Source of the DNA: Rubrobacteraceae bacterium
GTDB lineage: Bacteria > Actinomycetota > Rubrobacteria > Rubrobacterales > Rubrobacteraceae
Assembly (NCBI GenBank): GCA_013698525.1
Contig: JACCSM010000275.1
Coordinates: forward strand, 1 to 6,219
Length of the DNA: 6,219 bases
Reading direction: 5' to 3'
Shown: one piece after another, positions 1 through 5,825 of the stretch
Layout: every line of letters begins with the position of its first letter
Numbering within the stretch: the stretch's first letter is position 1
Program-made: the position numbers and the translations under genes
The notes under the pieces: model-generated
What the model was told of the DNA's origin: nothing
The model's input: only the letters and a program-made list of their open reading frames with translations
Database searches by the model: none

Positions 1-1028
1 TCGCGCAGGTCGCAGACGAGGTCGGTGTGCACGCTGGAGTCGTTCTTGCCGCCGGTCTCGGCGTAGGAGCGGCCTATGGCGAGGTGGACCGTCCCGCCGA
101 GCTTCTCGTCGAACAGGACGTTCGCGCTCGGCCGGCGGATGCCGTAGTTGGTCCCGATGCCGAGCTCGCCAAGGTAGCGGGCCCCGGCGTCCGCGTCGAG
201 CAGGCTCATCAGGTATTCCTCACCCTTCTGTGCACGAGCCTCGACGACCTTCCCCTCCTCGAAGCAAAGCCACGCACCCGAGATCTCGCGCCCCGCTACC
301 GCAGCCGGTACGTCGAAGTAGACCTTCCCGTTGGCCGAGTCCTCGATGGGTCCGGTAAATACCTCGCCGCAAGGCATGTTCCGCCTTCCCGCGGAGTTCA
401 CGAACGTGCGCCCCTCGACCGAGAGCGTCAGGTCCGTCTCGGGCCCGACGATGCGTATCTCACGGGCCTCCTCGAGCCTCCCTATGAGCCGTTCCTGCTC
501 GGCGGACTTCTCGTTCCAATAGCGGACAGGGTCTTTCTCGTTCAGCCCCATAGCCTCGAACACGAACTCCTCATACTCGGAGAGACTCATGTGGGCCTCC
601 TGCGCCAGCGCCTCCGTCGGGAAGAGCGTCACCACCCAGCGGTCCTTCTCAAGCACCATCTCGCTCAGGGGCTTGTTCCGCTTCTGGAGTGCCTGTTGCT
701 TTGACGGATCGACGTTCGCGAGCGCCCGCGTATTGCTCGGCGAGTGGATGACGATCTGGGCGTCCACGGCCTCGTAGATGGCGCGCGCGACACCTGGGAT
801 CTCCTCGTACTGAAGCTCTTGGGCGTGCTCGAAGAAGAGCTCCTGCATCCCTGGCAGGCTAGTCTGTGTTACCGGAGTGGCGCCGACCTGCAACAGCCGC
901 GCGTAGAGGGCTCTGATCAGGGGGCCTGCGCCCACCTCCCCGGAGATGAGGACCTGATCCCCCTCCCCAGCCTCGATAGAATAGTCCACCAGTAGCCTCG
1001 CAAGCTTGCCGACCCGCTCGTCTATCAT
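1..1028 (-). CDS. M29-family metallo-aminopeptidase (AmpS/PepS/AmpT type), C-terminus cut by window edge
   Basis: This is a cytoplasmic dinuclear-metal exopeptidase that removes N-terminal residues from peptides. The reverse strand reads open for 342 codons from an ATG at 1028 to the window edge. The start is supported by AAAGGAG at 1035-1041, six bases upstream. The N-terminal half begins MIDERVGKLARLLVDYSIEA and contains the usual GDQVLISGE strand. The metal site lies in the second half. By family spacing the likely ligands are Glu222 (in PCGEVFTGPIED), Glu288 (in LGELGIGTN), His315 (in GTVHLAIG), and His334 and Asp336 (in SSVHTD), with catalytic Tyr322 (in GRSY). The stretch YAETGGKNDSSVHTDLVCD is the family's C-terminal signature. 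Short M29 enzymes have about 360-370 residues, so roughly 20-30 residues are probably missing at the left edge. All visible active-site residues are present. The family assignment is firm, but the peptide preference cannot be read from sequence. Confidence 0.93.
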   Translation of the reverse strand, partial: MIDERVGKLARLLVDYSIEAGEGDQVLISGEVGAGPLIRALYARLLQVGATPVTQTSLPGMQELFFEHAQELQYEEIPGVARAIYEAVDAQIVIHSPSNTRALANVDPSKQQALQKRNKPLSEMVLEKDRWVVTLFPTEALAQEAHMSLSEYEEFVFEAMGLNEKDPVRYWNEKSAEQERLIGRLEEAREIRIVGPETDLTLSVEGRTFVNSAGRRNMPCGEVFTGPIEDSANGKVYFDVPAAVAGREISGAWLCFEEGKVVEARAQKGEEYLMSLLDADAGARYLGELGIGTNYGIRRPSANVLFDEKLGGTVHLAIGRSYAETGGKNDSSVHTDLVCDLR

Positions 1029-1296
1029 CGCCGGCTCCTTTCCGAAGAGATCTCTGCAGCCAGAGCTTATCATCCGCGAGGTCCCTGGCGGCCCTGCACA
1101 GAGTAGACCCCGACGCCTGCAGTCGGAGTAGATTCCCGCTTGCGCGGGAATGACGTATGGGAGGATCCCGGTGTGCGCGCAACCCGAACGCGCTCCCGTT
1201 CAAACGGACTCGGTATGATCCAATACGAACCGCGCATTCGGCTCGAACAATCAGCGGTCAGCGAAAACAAAGGGCTGTAGTGCTGAAATGCTCCAT
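1029..1296. other. Intergenic region between the isomerase-like gene and the M29 gene
   Basis: I see no credible gene in these 268 bases. The stretch holds the upstream region and ribosome binding site of the M29 gene, the ATTCCC-N8-GGGAAT palindrome at 1132-1151, a weak CCGTT-CA-AACGG dyad at 1196-1207, and two tandem heptamers (TCAGCGG, TCAGCGA) at 1251-1264. Short reverse-strand frames crossing it translate to strings such as FPRKREST and RHSRASGN. Strings of this kind are typical of translated intergenic repeats and are not evidence of protein. No convincing terminator follows the isomerase-like gene's stop at 1297. Confidence 0.6.
1131..1155. repeat. dRS3-like ATTCCC-N8-GGGAAT palindromic repeat
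   Basis: Arm ATTCCCGC (1132-1139), loop TTGC (1140-1143) and arm GCGGGAAT (1144-1151) form a perfect 8-bp stem. The flanks G at 1131 and GACG at 1152-1155 fit the widely seen form GATTCCCGC...GCGGGAATGACG. The 20-bp core matches the dRS3 consensus of Neisseria. There such elements occur in many intergenic copies, and some serve as integration targets for filamentous phage. That comparison is prior knowledge. Only one copy is visible here, so the element's status as a repeat in this genome is inferred. There is no T-run, so it does not look like an intrinsic terminator. Confidence 0.7.
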
Positions 1297-2076
1297 TCAG
1301 ATGGTGCCGAGGCCCTCTCGCGTGAACCGCAGCGCCGCACGCATCCTCTCCAGGATAACCTCGGGATCAGGTGTCCCCAGTGGCCAGGGCTTCAGTTCCA
1401 GGCTCACGGCCCCGGGATAGCCGCTCACCCCGAGGGCGGCCAGAAATGGCTTCAGGGGTAGACGTCCCTTACCGGGCAGGCGATGCTCGTCGCGGCCAAC
1501 CTGCAGGTTCGAGTCGGACAGATGGACGTGACGGAGCTGGGATGTGAGGACCGAGTGGGCCCTGAGGAGGTCGACCTTGCTGGCCCCTGCATGGCTGGTG
1601 TCCAGCGTGACATCACCCACGTCAGCGAGGTGCTCGGGCAGGTAACAGCTCTTTCGCCTGACCATGAAGGTGGATCCTGCCCTGCTGCGAGGCATGTTCT
1701 CGACGGCCACGACGACGCCCTGATCCCGCGCCTCGCGCAGGGGTCCAGCACTCCAACGCTCTAGCGGCCTGCCAGGCGGGGGCGGATGCGCTACCACAAC
1801 AGGAACTTCCATACTGCGCGCCAGCCTCGCGACCCTCACCAGCGTCTCCTCGGGGCCAAGCCCCCAGGCGCCGCGATAGAGCGGAAGGTGAAGGGCTAGG
1901 ATCGGGACGCCGTGCCTCTCGGCGAGGCCTTTCAGATAGACCTCCTGGTGGGTATCCCAGCGTTCGTCCATCATGATCTCGACCCCGTCGTACCCGGCCT
2001 CGGAGATCCAGGCGTATACACGTTCGAGGCCGAAGGGATAGAGCGAACCCGTGCTGAAGACGACCGGGACAGCCAT
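1297..2076 (-). CDS. Sugar phosphate isomerase/epimerase-like TIM-barrel protein (AP endonuclease 2 / xylose isomerase-like fold)
   Basis: This is a 259-residue cytoplasmic TIM-barrel protein starting MAVPVVFSTGSLYPFG. The family binds a divalent metal at the barrel mouth and typically isomerises or epimerises sugars, inositols or hydroxy acids; some relatives are endonuclease IV-like. Strand-end residues fit that pattern: Glu33 (GVEIMMDE), His63 (LALHLPL), His97 (VVVAHPPPP), Glu126 (VAVENMP), Asp159 and His162 (VTLDTSHA), His185 (HVHLSD) and Glu227 (VSLELKP). Glu126, Asp159, His185 and Glu227 are the likely metal ligands. The open frame continues upstream to 2265, but that part lies inside the DUF72 gene. 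The ATG at 2074-2076 is chosen because it overlaps the DUF72 stop as TGATG and begins the first barrel strand. No strong Shine-Dalgarno is present, consistent with translational coupling. The substrate is unknown, and an endonuclease IV-type DNA-repair role is less likely given the short length and absence of that family's full nine-ligand set. Confidence 0.85.
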   Translation of the reverse strand: MAVPVVFSTGSLYPFGLERVYAWISEAGYDGVEIMMDERWDTHQEVYLKGLAERHGVPILALHLPLYRGAWGLGPEETLVRVARLARSMEVPVVVAHPPPPGRPLERWSAGPLREARDQGVVVAVENMPRSRAGSTFMVRRKSCYLPEHLADVGDVTLDTSHAGASKVDLLRAHSVLTSQLRHVHLSDSNLQVGRDEHRLPGKGRLPLKPFLAALGVSGYPGAVSLELKPWPLGTPDPEVILERMRAALRFTREGLGTI

Positions 2077-2915
2077 CAGCGCCCGCAGCGCCGGATCTCC
2101 AGGAACCTCTCGAGCGTCGAGGGTGAGTGGTTCTGGTAATGGTTGTTGGCGTAGGCGAAGACTGTCCTGCCCTCCTCGAGAAAGCGGCCAACGAGCTCCG
2201 ACCACCACCTGAGGTCGCCGTCGCGCTCTTTCCTTAGGTGCGTATGGCCTGATGGAAACTCCCACCTGTCGCCGAGCCAGCGGATGTACGAGAAATCCGT
2301 CGTCGCCCTCTCCATCCGTGGCATCCTCGGGTAGTCGATTAGCGTCAGGGCCACGTCGCGCTCGCTGAGCATCTCGGGTAGGTCCGAGCCGAGCCAGCTC
2401 CTGTGGCGCACCTCGACGGCGTAGCGGAAGCCCTTGGGCAGGCGTTCGAGGAAGTCTTCGAGCACGCCCATCCCTTCGACGTCGAAGGAAGGCGGGAACT
2501 GCAGGAGGAGAGGTCCGAGCCTGTCTCCAAGCTCGGCCATCGTGTGGATATAGCTCTCCACCTCCGCTTCGGCGCCGACGAGGTTCCGATCGTGGGTGAT
2601 CTCCTTCGGAAACTTGGCGGCGAAGAGAAACCCATCGGGTGAGACCTCACGCCACTTCTGTACGGTCGAGCGGCGCGGGGTGCCGTAGAAGGTCGAGTCT
2701 ATCTCCACGGTCGCAAAGCGCTTGACGTACTCGGCGAGCCTCGAGGCAGACGGAAGGGCTTCGGGGTAGAGGGTCCCCTCCCAGTCAGCATACGACCAGC
2801 CGGAGGTACCGAGGTAAAGGCCCGTCTCCGGCGGCTCGATGCTGCCTGGAGTCTCCGCGAAGAGCCGCTGTTGCGCAGAATCGTCCATCCGTCCTCGAAG
2901 CTGCGATGCTACCAT
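2076..2915 (-). CDS. DUF72 (YecE-family) domain protein
   Basis: The protein has up to 279 residues and essentially one DUF72 domain, a TIM-barrel-like fold of unknown biochemical function found across bacteria and archaea. The family signature is complete: GTSGWSY at 36-42 followed by W and a YP pair, VEIDSTFY at 70-77, KFPKEITH at 101-108, LGPLLLQFPPSF at 133-144, AVEVRHRSW at 166-174 and YANNHYQNHSP at 255-265. About 30 poorly conserved residues precede the domain. The start is ambiguous. The ATG at 2915 gives MVASQLRGR with only a weak G-rich upstream site, while the in-frame ATG at 2888 (MDDSAQQRLF) has GAGG just upstream. The gene shares one base with the next gene's ATG, so the two are probably one transcript, and it is divergent from the deacetylase gene. 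Membership in the family is firm, but no reaction can be assigned. Confidence 0.9.
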   Translation of the reverse strand: MVASQLRGRMDDSAQQRLFAETPGSIEPPETGLYLGTSGWSYADWEGTLYPEALPSASRLAEYVKRFATVEIDSTFYGTPRRSTVQKWREVSPDGFLFAAKFPKEITHDRNLVGAEAEVESYIHTMAELGDRLGPLLLQFPPSFDVEGMGVLEDFLERLPKGFRYAVEVRHRSWLGSDLPEMLSERDVALTLIDYPRMPRMERATTDFSYIRWLGDRWEFPSGHTHLRKERDGDLRWWSELVGRFLEEGRTVFAYANNHYQNHSPSTLERFLEIRRCGR

Positions 2916-3004
2916 AAGGCCCCCGAGGTTATTATGAACGCTCTTCCTGCTCTCCTCCGCCGCATGTACTACATTAGCGCTGTGGACGAGAGACGCCAGA
3001 CACC
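2916..3004. promoter_or_regulatory. Shared divergent promoter region of the DUF72 and deacetylase units
   Basis: These 89 bp separate two divergent genes and should hold both promoters. The stretch is more AT-rich than the genes. Reading leftward, CATAAT (2936-2931) resembles a -10 box. Reading rightward, TACATT (2970-2975) is a weaker -10 candidate. Neither has a good -35 hexamer at 16-18 bp, so no exact promoter is claimed. No clear dyad was found. Confidence 0.3.
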
Positions 3005-3940
3005 ATGAAGGTCTTCTACAGCGACCACTTCGTATTGCCCCTGCCCGAAGGTCACCGCTTCCCGATGGTCAAGTACTCGATGCTTCGCGAGAGGGTCGCG
3101 CGCGATGGGATCTGCGGTCCAGGAGAGCTTCTGACGCCACGCGCGGTAACGGAGGAGGAGATCCTGCGCGCCCACTCCCCCGACTACCTCGAGCGTGTCG
3201 TCTCCGGAACGCTCACGGACAAGGAGATGCGCCGCATCGGTTTCCCGTGGTCGGAGAAGATGGTTGAGCGCTCCCGCCGCGCCTCGGGTGGTACGCTCGG
3301 GGCCTGCCTCGCCGCCCTCGACGAAGGCTTCGCCGCTAACCTCGCAGGGGGAACTCACCACGCGTTCTCTGACAGTGGCGAGGGATATTGCGTCCTCAAC
3401 GACTCGGCGATCGCCGCCCGCGCCGTCCAGGCCGCGGGGCTAGCGGAGCGCGTAGTCGTCATCGACACCGACGTCCACCAGGGGAACGGGACGGCGGAGA
3501 TCCTGCACGAAGACCCGACGGTGTTTACGTTCTCGATCCACGGCGCGAAGAACTTCCCTTTCCACAAAGAGGAGAGCGACCTCGACGCGCCACTCCCCGA
3601 CGGTGTCGGCGACACCGAGTTCCTTGCGACGCTCGAAGAAAACCTTGAGGCGGCGCTCGACGCCGCGGATGCGAGCATCGCCATCTACCTTGCAGGCGCG
3701 GATCCTTTCGAGGGAGACCGCCTCGGCCGGCTCTCCGTAACGAAGTCGGGGCTTGCCAAGCGCGACCGGATCGTCCTCGAGAACTGCAGGGAACGTGGAA
3801 TCCCGGTTGCGCTTACGATGGCGGGCGGCTACGCTTGCGAGGTAGAAGACACGGTGGACGTACACTTCCAGAGCATCCGTAGGGCGGCTGACATGCTAGA
3901 GAGGGCAGCGAACGAGTCGAAAGGGGCGCGCCAGACGTGA
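3005..3940 (+). CDS. Histone-deacetylase-family deacetylase, class IV (HDAC11)-like
   Basis: This 311-residue cytoplasmic zinc hydrolase belongs to the HDAC / acetoin-utilisation / acetylpolyamine amidohydrolase superfamily, which removes acyl groups from lysine side chains or small acetylated amines. One arginase-like domain fills the protein. The active site is intact: His118-His119 in GGTHHAF (general base pair), zinc ligands Asp156 and His158 in DTDVHQGNG, zinc ligand Asp233 in AGADPF followed by DRLG, and Tyr276 in AGGY, which stabilises the oxyanion. The HQGNG form, in place of the HHGNG/D of classes I and II, points to class IV, as in HDAC11 and its bacterial relatives. The ATG at 3005 begins the conserved MKVFYSDHFVLPLPEGHRFP; its Shine-Dalgarno is weak. 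The stop overlaps the next gene's start as GTGA, so the renalase-like oxidoreductase is probably in the same operon. Whether it acts on proteins, polyamines or another acyl substrate is not visible. Confidence 0.92.
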   Translation: MKVFYSDHFVLPLPEGHRFPMVKYSMLRERVARDGICGPGELLTPRAVTEEEILRAHSPDYLERVVSGTLTDKEMRRIGFPWSEKMVERSRRASGGTLGACLAALDEGFAANLAGGTHHAFSDSGEGYCVLNDSAIAARAVQAAGLAERVVVIDTDVHQGNGTAEILHEDPTVFTFSIHGAKNFPFHKEESDLDAPLPDGVGDTEFLATLEENLEAALDAADASIAIYLAGADPFEGDRLGRLSVTKSGLAKRDRIVLENCRERGIPVALTMAGGYACEVEDTVDVHFQSIRRAADMLERAANESKGARQT

Positions 3941-4947
3941 GTGAAGACCCGAACCGCAGATCCTGCATCATCGTAGGGGCCGGCATCTCCGGTTTGCTCG
4001 CGGCAAGCACCCTGCAACGAGAAGGTTGGAACGCTACGGTCCTGGACGAGAGCCGCGGCGTCGGCGGCAGGATGGCTACCAGGCGCCTCGGCGAAGGCAA
4101 CTTCGACCACGGCACCCAGTTCTTCACCGTCAGGGGCGAACGGTTCGCCGGCCTCGTCGAAGGCTGGCTCGGGGCTGGTGTCGCCGCAGAGTGGACGCGC
4201 GGCTTCGCCGACGCGGATGGTCAACCGTACGAAGACGGCCATCCACGCTACAGAGGGGCCGAGGGTATGACCTCCATCCCCAAACACATCGCCCGCGGCC
4301 TCGACGTGCGTACCGGAGAGAGGGTCGTAAGGGTGGATAGTAGCGACGATGGCTGGGAGGTAACGTGCGAGTCAGGCTTGCGGGTAGCAGGGAACGCCCT
4401 TGTGCTCACGGCCCCTGTTCCTCAAGGTTTGGACCTCGTCTCGTCAGGGAGCTACAGGCTGCCGGATAGAGTCAGGCGGCTGCTCGAGGCCGTCTCCTAC
4501 GACCCTTGCCTCGCCCTTATGGTCCTGCTCGACGGCCCTACAGGCTTACCTGAGCCCGGAGGGATACAGATCAAGGGCGAGCCGCTCGACTGGATCGGCG
4601 ACAACGGACGCAAGGGTATCTCCGAAGTCCCGGCCGTCACGGTCCACGCTGGACCGGAATGGAGCCGCTCGCACTTCGAGGACGACGAGAAGGAGGTTAT
4701 TGACTCCATGATCTCTCTCGCAGGCGACCGGCTCGGCACCGACCTTGCATCCACCGTCATCGCGACCTCCCTCACCCGGTGGCGCTACAGCTGGGTTACG
4801 AACCCACATCCCGAACCATACCTCGTCACCTCCGATGACCCGCCGCTGCTCTTCTGCGGCGATGCCTTCGGGCAGCCCAAGGTCGAGGGCGCAGCCCTCT
4901 CGGGACTGGCCGCCGCTGACCATCTCATGGGCCGTGACACCGGATAA
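3937..4947 (+). CDS. Renalase-like FAD-dependent oxidoreductase (amine-oxidase fold)
   Basis: This 336-residue flavoprotein is likely cytoplasmic, since it has no signal peptide or membrane segment. The N-terminus carries the dinucleotide-binding loop GAGISG at 14-19, an acidic strand end (Asp37/Glu38) for the FAD ribose, and the GG-doublet motif GVGGRMATRR at 41-50 followed by FDHGTQFF at 56-63. That last combination is typical of bacterial renalases and their relatives. RWRYS (281-285) and the C-terminal FAD motif FCGDAFG with KVEGAALSG (306-323) complete the fold. Characterised bacterial renalases oxidise wrongly reduced 2- or 6-dihydro-NAD(P) isomers back to NAD(P)+. This activity is a plausible inference but not proven, because related FAD enzymes act on amines or carotenoid-like substrates. 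The GTG start at 3937 overlaps the deacetylase stop by four bases, with AAGGGG about ten bases upstream, indicating translational coupling. Length is normal for the family. Confidence 0.88.
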   Translation: MSEDPNRRSCIIVGAGISGLLAASTLQREGWNATVLDESRGVGGRMATRRLGEGNFDHGTQFFTVRGERFAGLVEGWLGAGVAAEWTRGFADADGQPYEDGHPRYRGAEGMTSIPKHIARGLDVRTGERVVRVDSSDDGWEVTCESGLRVAGNALVLTAPVPQGLDLVSSGSYRLPDRVRRLLEAVSYDPCLALMVLLDGPTGLPEPGGIQIKGEPLDWIGDNGRKGISEVPAVTVHAGPEWSRSHFEDDEKEVIDSMISLAGDRLGTDLASTVIATSLTRWRYSWVTNPHPEPYLVTSDDPPLLFCGDAFGQPKVEGAALSGLAAADHLMGRDTG

Positions 4948-5045
4948 GCTATGGCCTCCAACTGGCTCCGTGCCGCGTGCTGGAGCCTCCGCGGGCTACT
5001 CGTACTCTCGATGGTCTCCGAGGCCGCGGGCTGACCAGGAACGTT

Positions 5046-5078
5046 CCCGAACTAGATGCGTATGCATCTAGCGTCGGG
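5046..5078. promoter_or_regulatory. Perfect inverted repeat, candidate operator of the HTH gene
   Basis: CTAGATGC (5052-5059), spacer GTAT and GCATCTAG (5064-5071) form a perfect 8-bp dyad. An outer pair, CCCGA (5046-5050) and TCGGG (5074-5078), extends it across a small asymmetric gap. It sits about 30 bases upstream of a TATAAA box and immediately before the encoded HTH protein. That position suits an operator bound by a dimer, perhaps the HTH protein itself; this is inference. No T-run follows on the plus strand, and on the minus strand the T-run precedes the hairpin, so a terminator role is unlikely. Confidence 0.5.
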
Positions 5079-5108
5079 TAACAAAAAGTGGTACATATGC
5101 CCTATAAA
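5078..5108 (+). promoter_or_regulatory. Candidate promoter of the HTH gene
   Basis: TATAAA at 5103-5108 matches five of six bases of the -10 consensus. GTAACA at 5078-5083 matches four of six of the -35, with a longer than usual 19-bp spacer. A transcript starting near 5115 would still include the AAGGAG site at 5122-5127 and the TTG start. It would exclude the earlier in-frame ATG at 5056. Confidence 0.4.
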
Positions 5109-5136
5109 ACGAGACAGGGTGAAGGAGAAGGGGGCC

Positions 5137-5484
5137 TTGGGAAACAGAAGGGTAGCGCTAAAGCCGCACGCGTCCAAGATCCGGCAATGGGTCGAGCAGG
5201 GTCGGGGCGACACGTGGATCGCGCAGGAGTTGAATACCACGCCCTCCAGCGTACAGAGCTTCCGGTCGCGAAACTCGATCTACCGCAGGGATCCCGTCCG
5301 GCGCGGCCAGCTCTCGGAGCATCCTGCGGTGCTCGACGAGACGGAAGGTGGCATAGTCCTCGAGACCGACGCCAGAGACTCAGAGGTCTTCGACCGCGAG
5401 TGGCGCCACTACCTGCGTGGCTCGCCTGACGACCTTCAGGTGGTGATCACGCAGGACCGGATCTACGTTGAGAAAGTCCGCTAG
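5137..5484 (+). CDS. Small helix-turn-helix protein of unknown function
   Basis: I do not recognise a named family. With the TTG start the protein has 115 residues. Residues 8-50 (from LKPHASKIRQWVEQGRGD to SRNSIYRR) look like a compact helical DNA-binding domain. Helix one is KIRQWVEQG, then DTWIAQELNT reads as the first helix of a helix-turn-helix, and PSSVQSFRSRN as a basic recognition helix. Residues 63-115 are predicted to be a small mixed alpha/beta domain (GGIVLETD, EVFDREWRHYL, DLQVVITQDRIYVEKV). The frame is open back to an ATG at 5056, but that codon lies inside a palindrome. AAGGAG at 5122-5127, nine bases before the TTG at 5137, and the candidate promoter both favour the later start. 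A GTG at 5119 is a second option. The next gene begins within one or two bases of this stop or overlaps it, so the two are probably co-expressed. Autoregulation through the upstream dyad is a guess. Confidence 0.75.
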   Translation: MGNRRVALKPHASKIRQWVEQGRGDTWIAQELNTTPSSVQSFRSRNSIYRRDPVRRGQLSEHPAVLDETEGGIVLETDARDSEVFDREWRHYLRGSPDDLQVVITQDRIYVEKVR

Positions 5485-5485
5485 C

Positions 5486-5776
5486 GTGCGCGGAGAGCCC
5501 GCTGTCGAGTTGCGGCTCTCTCTGGAGGAGGCGAGGGCGCTGCACGCGCTGCTCGAACGCCTTCTCGAGAGCGGGGAGCAAGATCTGCGCCTCGAACACT
5601 CCTACCGGCACCTCGGCTGGCGCATACTCGCCGCGACGGGCGGTACAGGCCTCACAGGACGCATAGCAGGCCTGGCACGCGAAGCGGACAGCCTCGAAGA
5701 ATACGAGGCAGCGCGTGAGAGGGAGCTGGGCCCCGTGCTCGAAGGATTGGAGCGCGGCGAGAACCGAGATCCGTGA
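5486..5776 (+). CDS. Small helical hypothetical protein
   Basis: The protein is not recognised. It has 96 residues from the GTG at 5486, or 102 from an in-frame TTG at 5468 that would overlap the HTH gene by 17 bases. Neither start has a strong ribosome binding site. The GTG is preferred because it follows the upstream stop almost directly (TAGCGTG), which suits reinitiation. The composition is rich in Leu, Glu, Ala and Arg. ELRLSLEEARALHALLERLLESGEQDLRLEHSYRHLGWRILA reads as two amphipathic helices, then a glycine-rich turn (ATGGTGLTGR) and a charged helical tail (EADSLEEYEAARERELGPVLEGLERGE). There is no signal peptide, membrane segment, cysteine pair or catalytic motif. A protein-protein interaction role alongside the HTH protein is possible, but the only support is that the genes are adjacent. 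Codon use looks like that of the neighbours, and the frame has no competing good frame. Confidence 0.65.
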   Translation: MRGEPAVELRLSLEEARALHALLERLLESGEQDLRLEHSYRHLGWRILAATGGTGLTGRIAGLAREADSLEEYEAARERELGPVLEGLERGENRDP

Positions 5777-5790
5777 AACCTGTTGCCAAA

Positions 5791-5819
5791 TTGTTACCTT
5801 AGAGTAGCGCTGCTGTAAC
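5791..5819 (+). promoter_or_regulatory. Candidate promoter before the terminator-ended non-coding stretch
   Basis: TTGTTA (5791-5796) and TGTAAC (5814-5819) are separated by 17 bp, and TGC directly before the second box makes an extended -10. Each hexamer matches four of six consensus bases. GTTAC (5793-5797) and GTAAC (5815-5819) also form an inverted repeat over the two boxes, which could be an alternative regulatory meaning. The call is weak on its own and gains weight only from the downstream terminator. Confidence 0.3.
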
Positions 5820-5825
5820 CTTGGT

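Larger units (their letters stand above)
4948..5136. other. Intergenic region upstream of the HTH gene
   Basis: No gene is seen in the 189 bases between the oxidoreductase stop and the chosen HTH start. The first half contains two copies of CCGCGGGCT (4989-4997 and 5024-5032), a degenerate third (4973-4981), and a 6-bp stem GGCTCC/GGAGCC (4964-4969 and 4982-4987) with a 12-base loop and no T-run. The second half turns AT-rich and carries the palindrome and promoter candidate listed separately. No intrinsic terminator follows the oxidoreductase, so some read-through into the HTH gene is possible. Confidence 0.5.

Noticed and set aside
27..704. Long plus-strand open frame opposite the M29 gene
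   Set aside because: It is antisense to a clear aminopeptidase frame that carries all the active-site motifs. The open plus frame is a by-product of high-GC codon bias.
1251..1264. Tandem heptamer TCAGCGG/TCAGCGA
   Set aside because: Two short imperfect copies are too few to call a repeat array or an operator.
859..1270. Two reverse-strand open frames (114 and 66 codons) across the start of the M29 gene and the intergenic repeat
   Set aside because: Their translations (RHSRASGN, FPRKREST, SPFERERV) are typical of translated intergenic repeats. They overlap the M29 start, and no protein family is recognisable.
3440..3865. 141-codon minus-strand frame opposite the deacetylase
   Set aside because: The plus frame has complete deacetylase motifs. 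The antisense frame has no recognisable domain.
4964..4987. GGCTCC/GGAGCC stem as a terminator for the oxidoreductase gene
   Set aside because: The stem is only 6 bp with a 12-base loop and has no T-run.
5052..5087. CTAGATGC palindrome read as a minus-strand terminator
   Set aside because: On the minus strand the T-run comes before the hairpin, and there is no minus-strand gene ending there.
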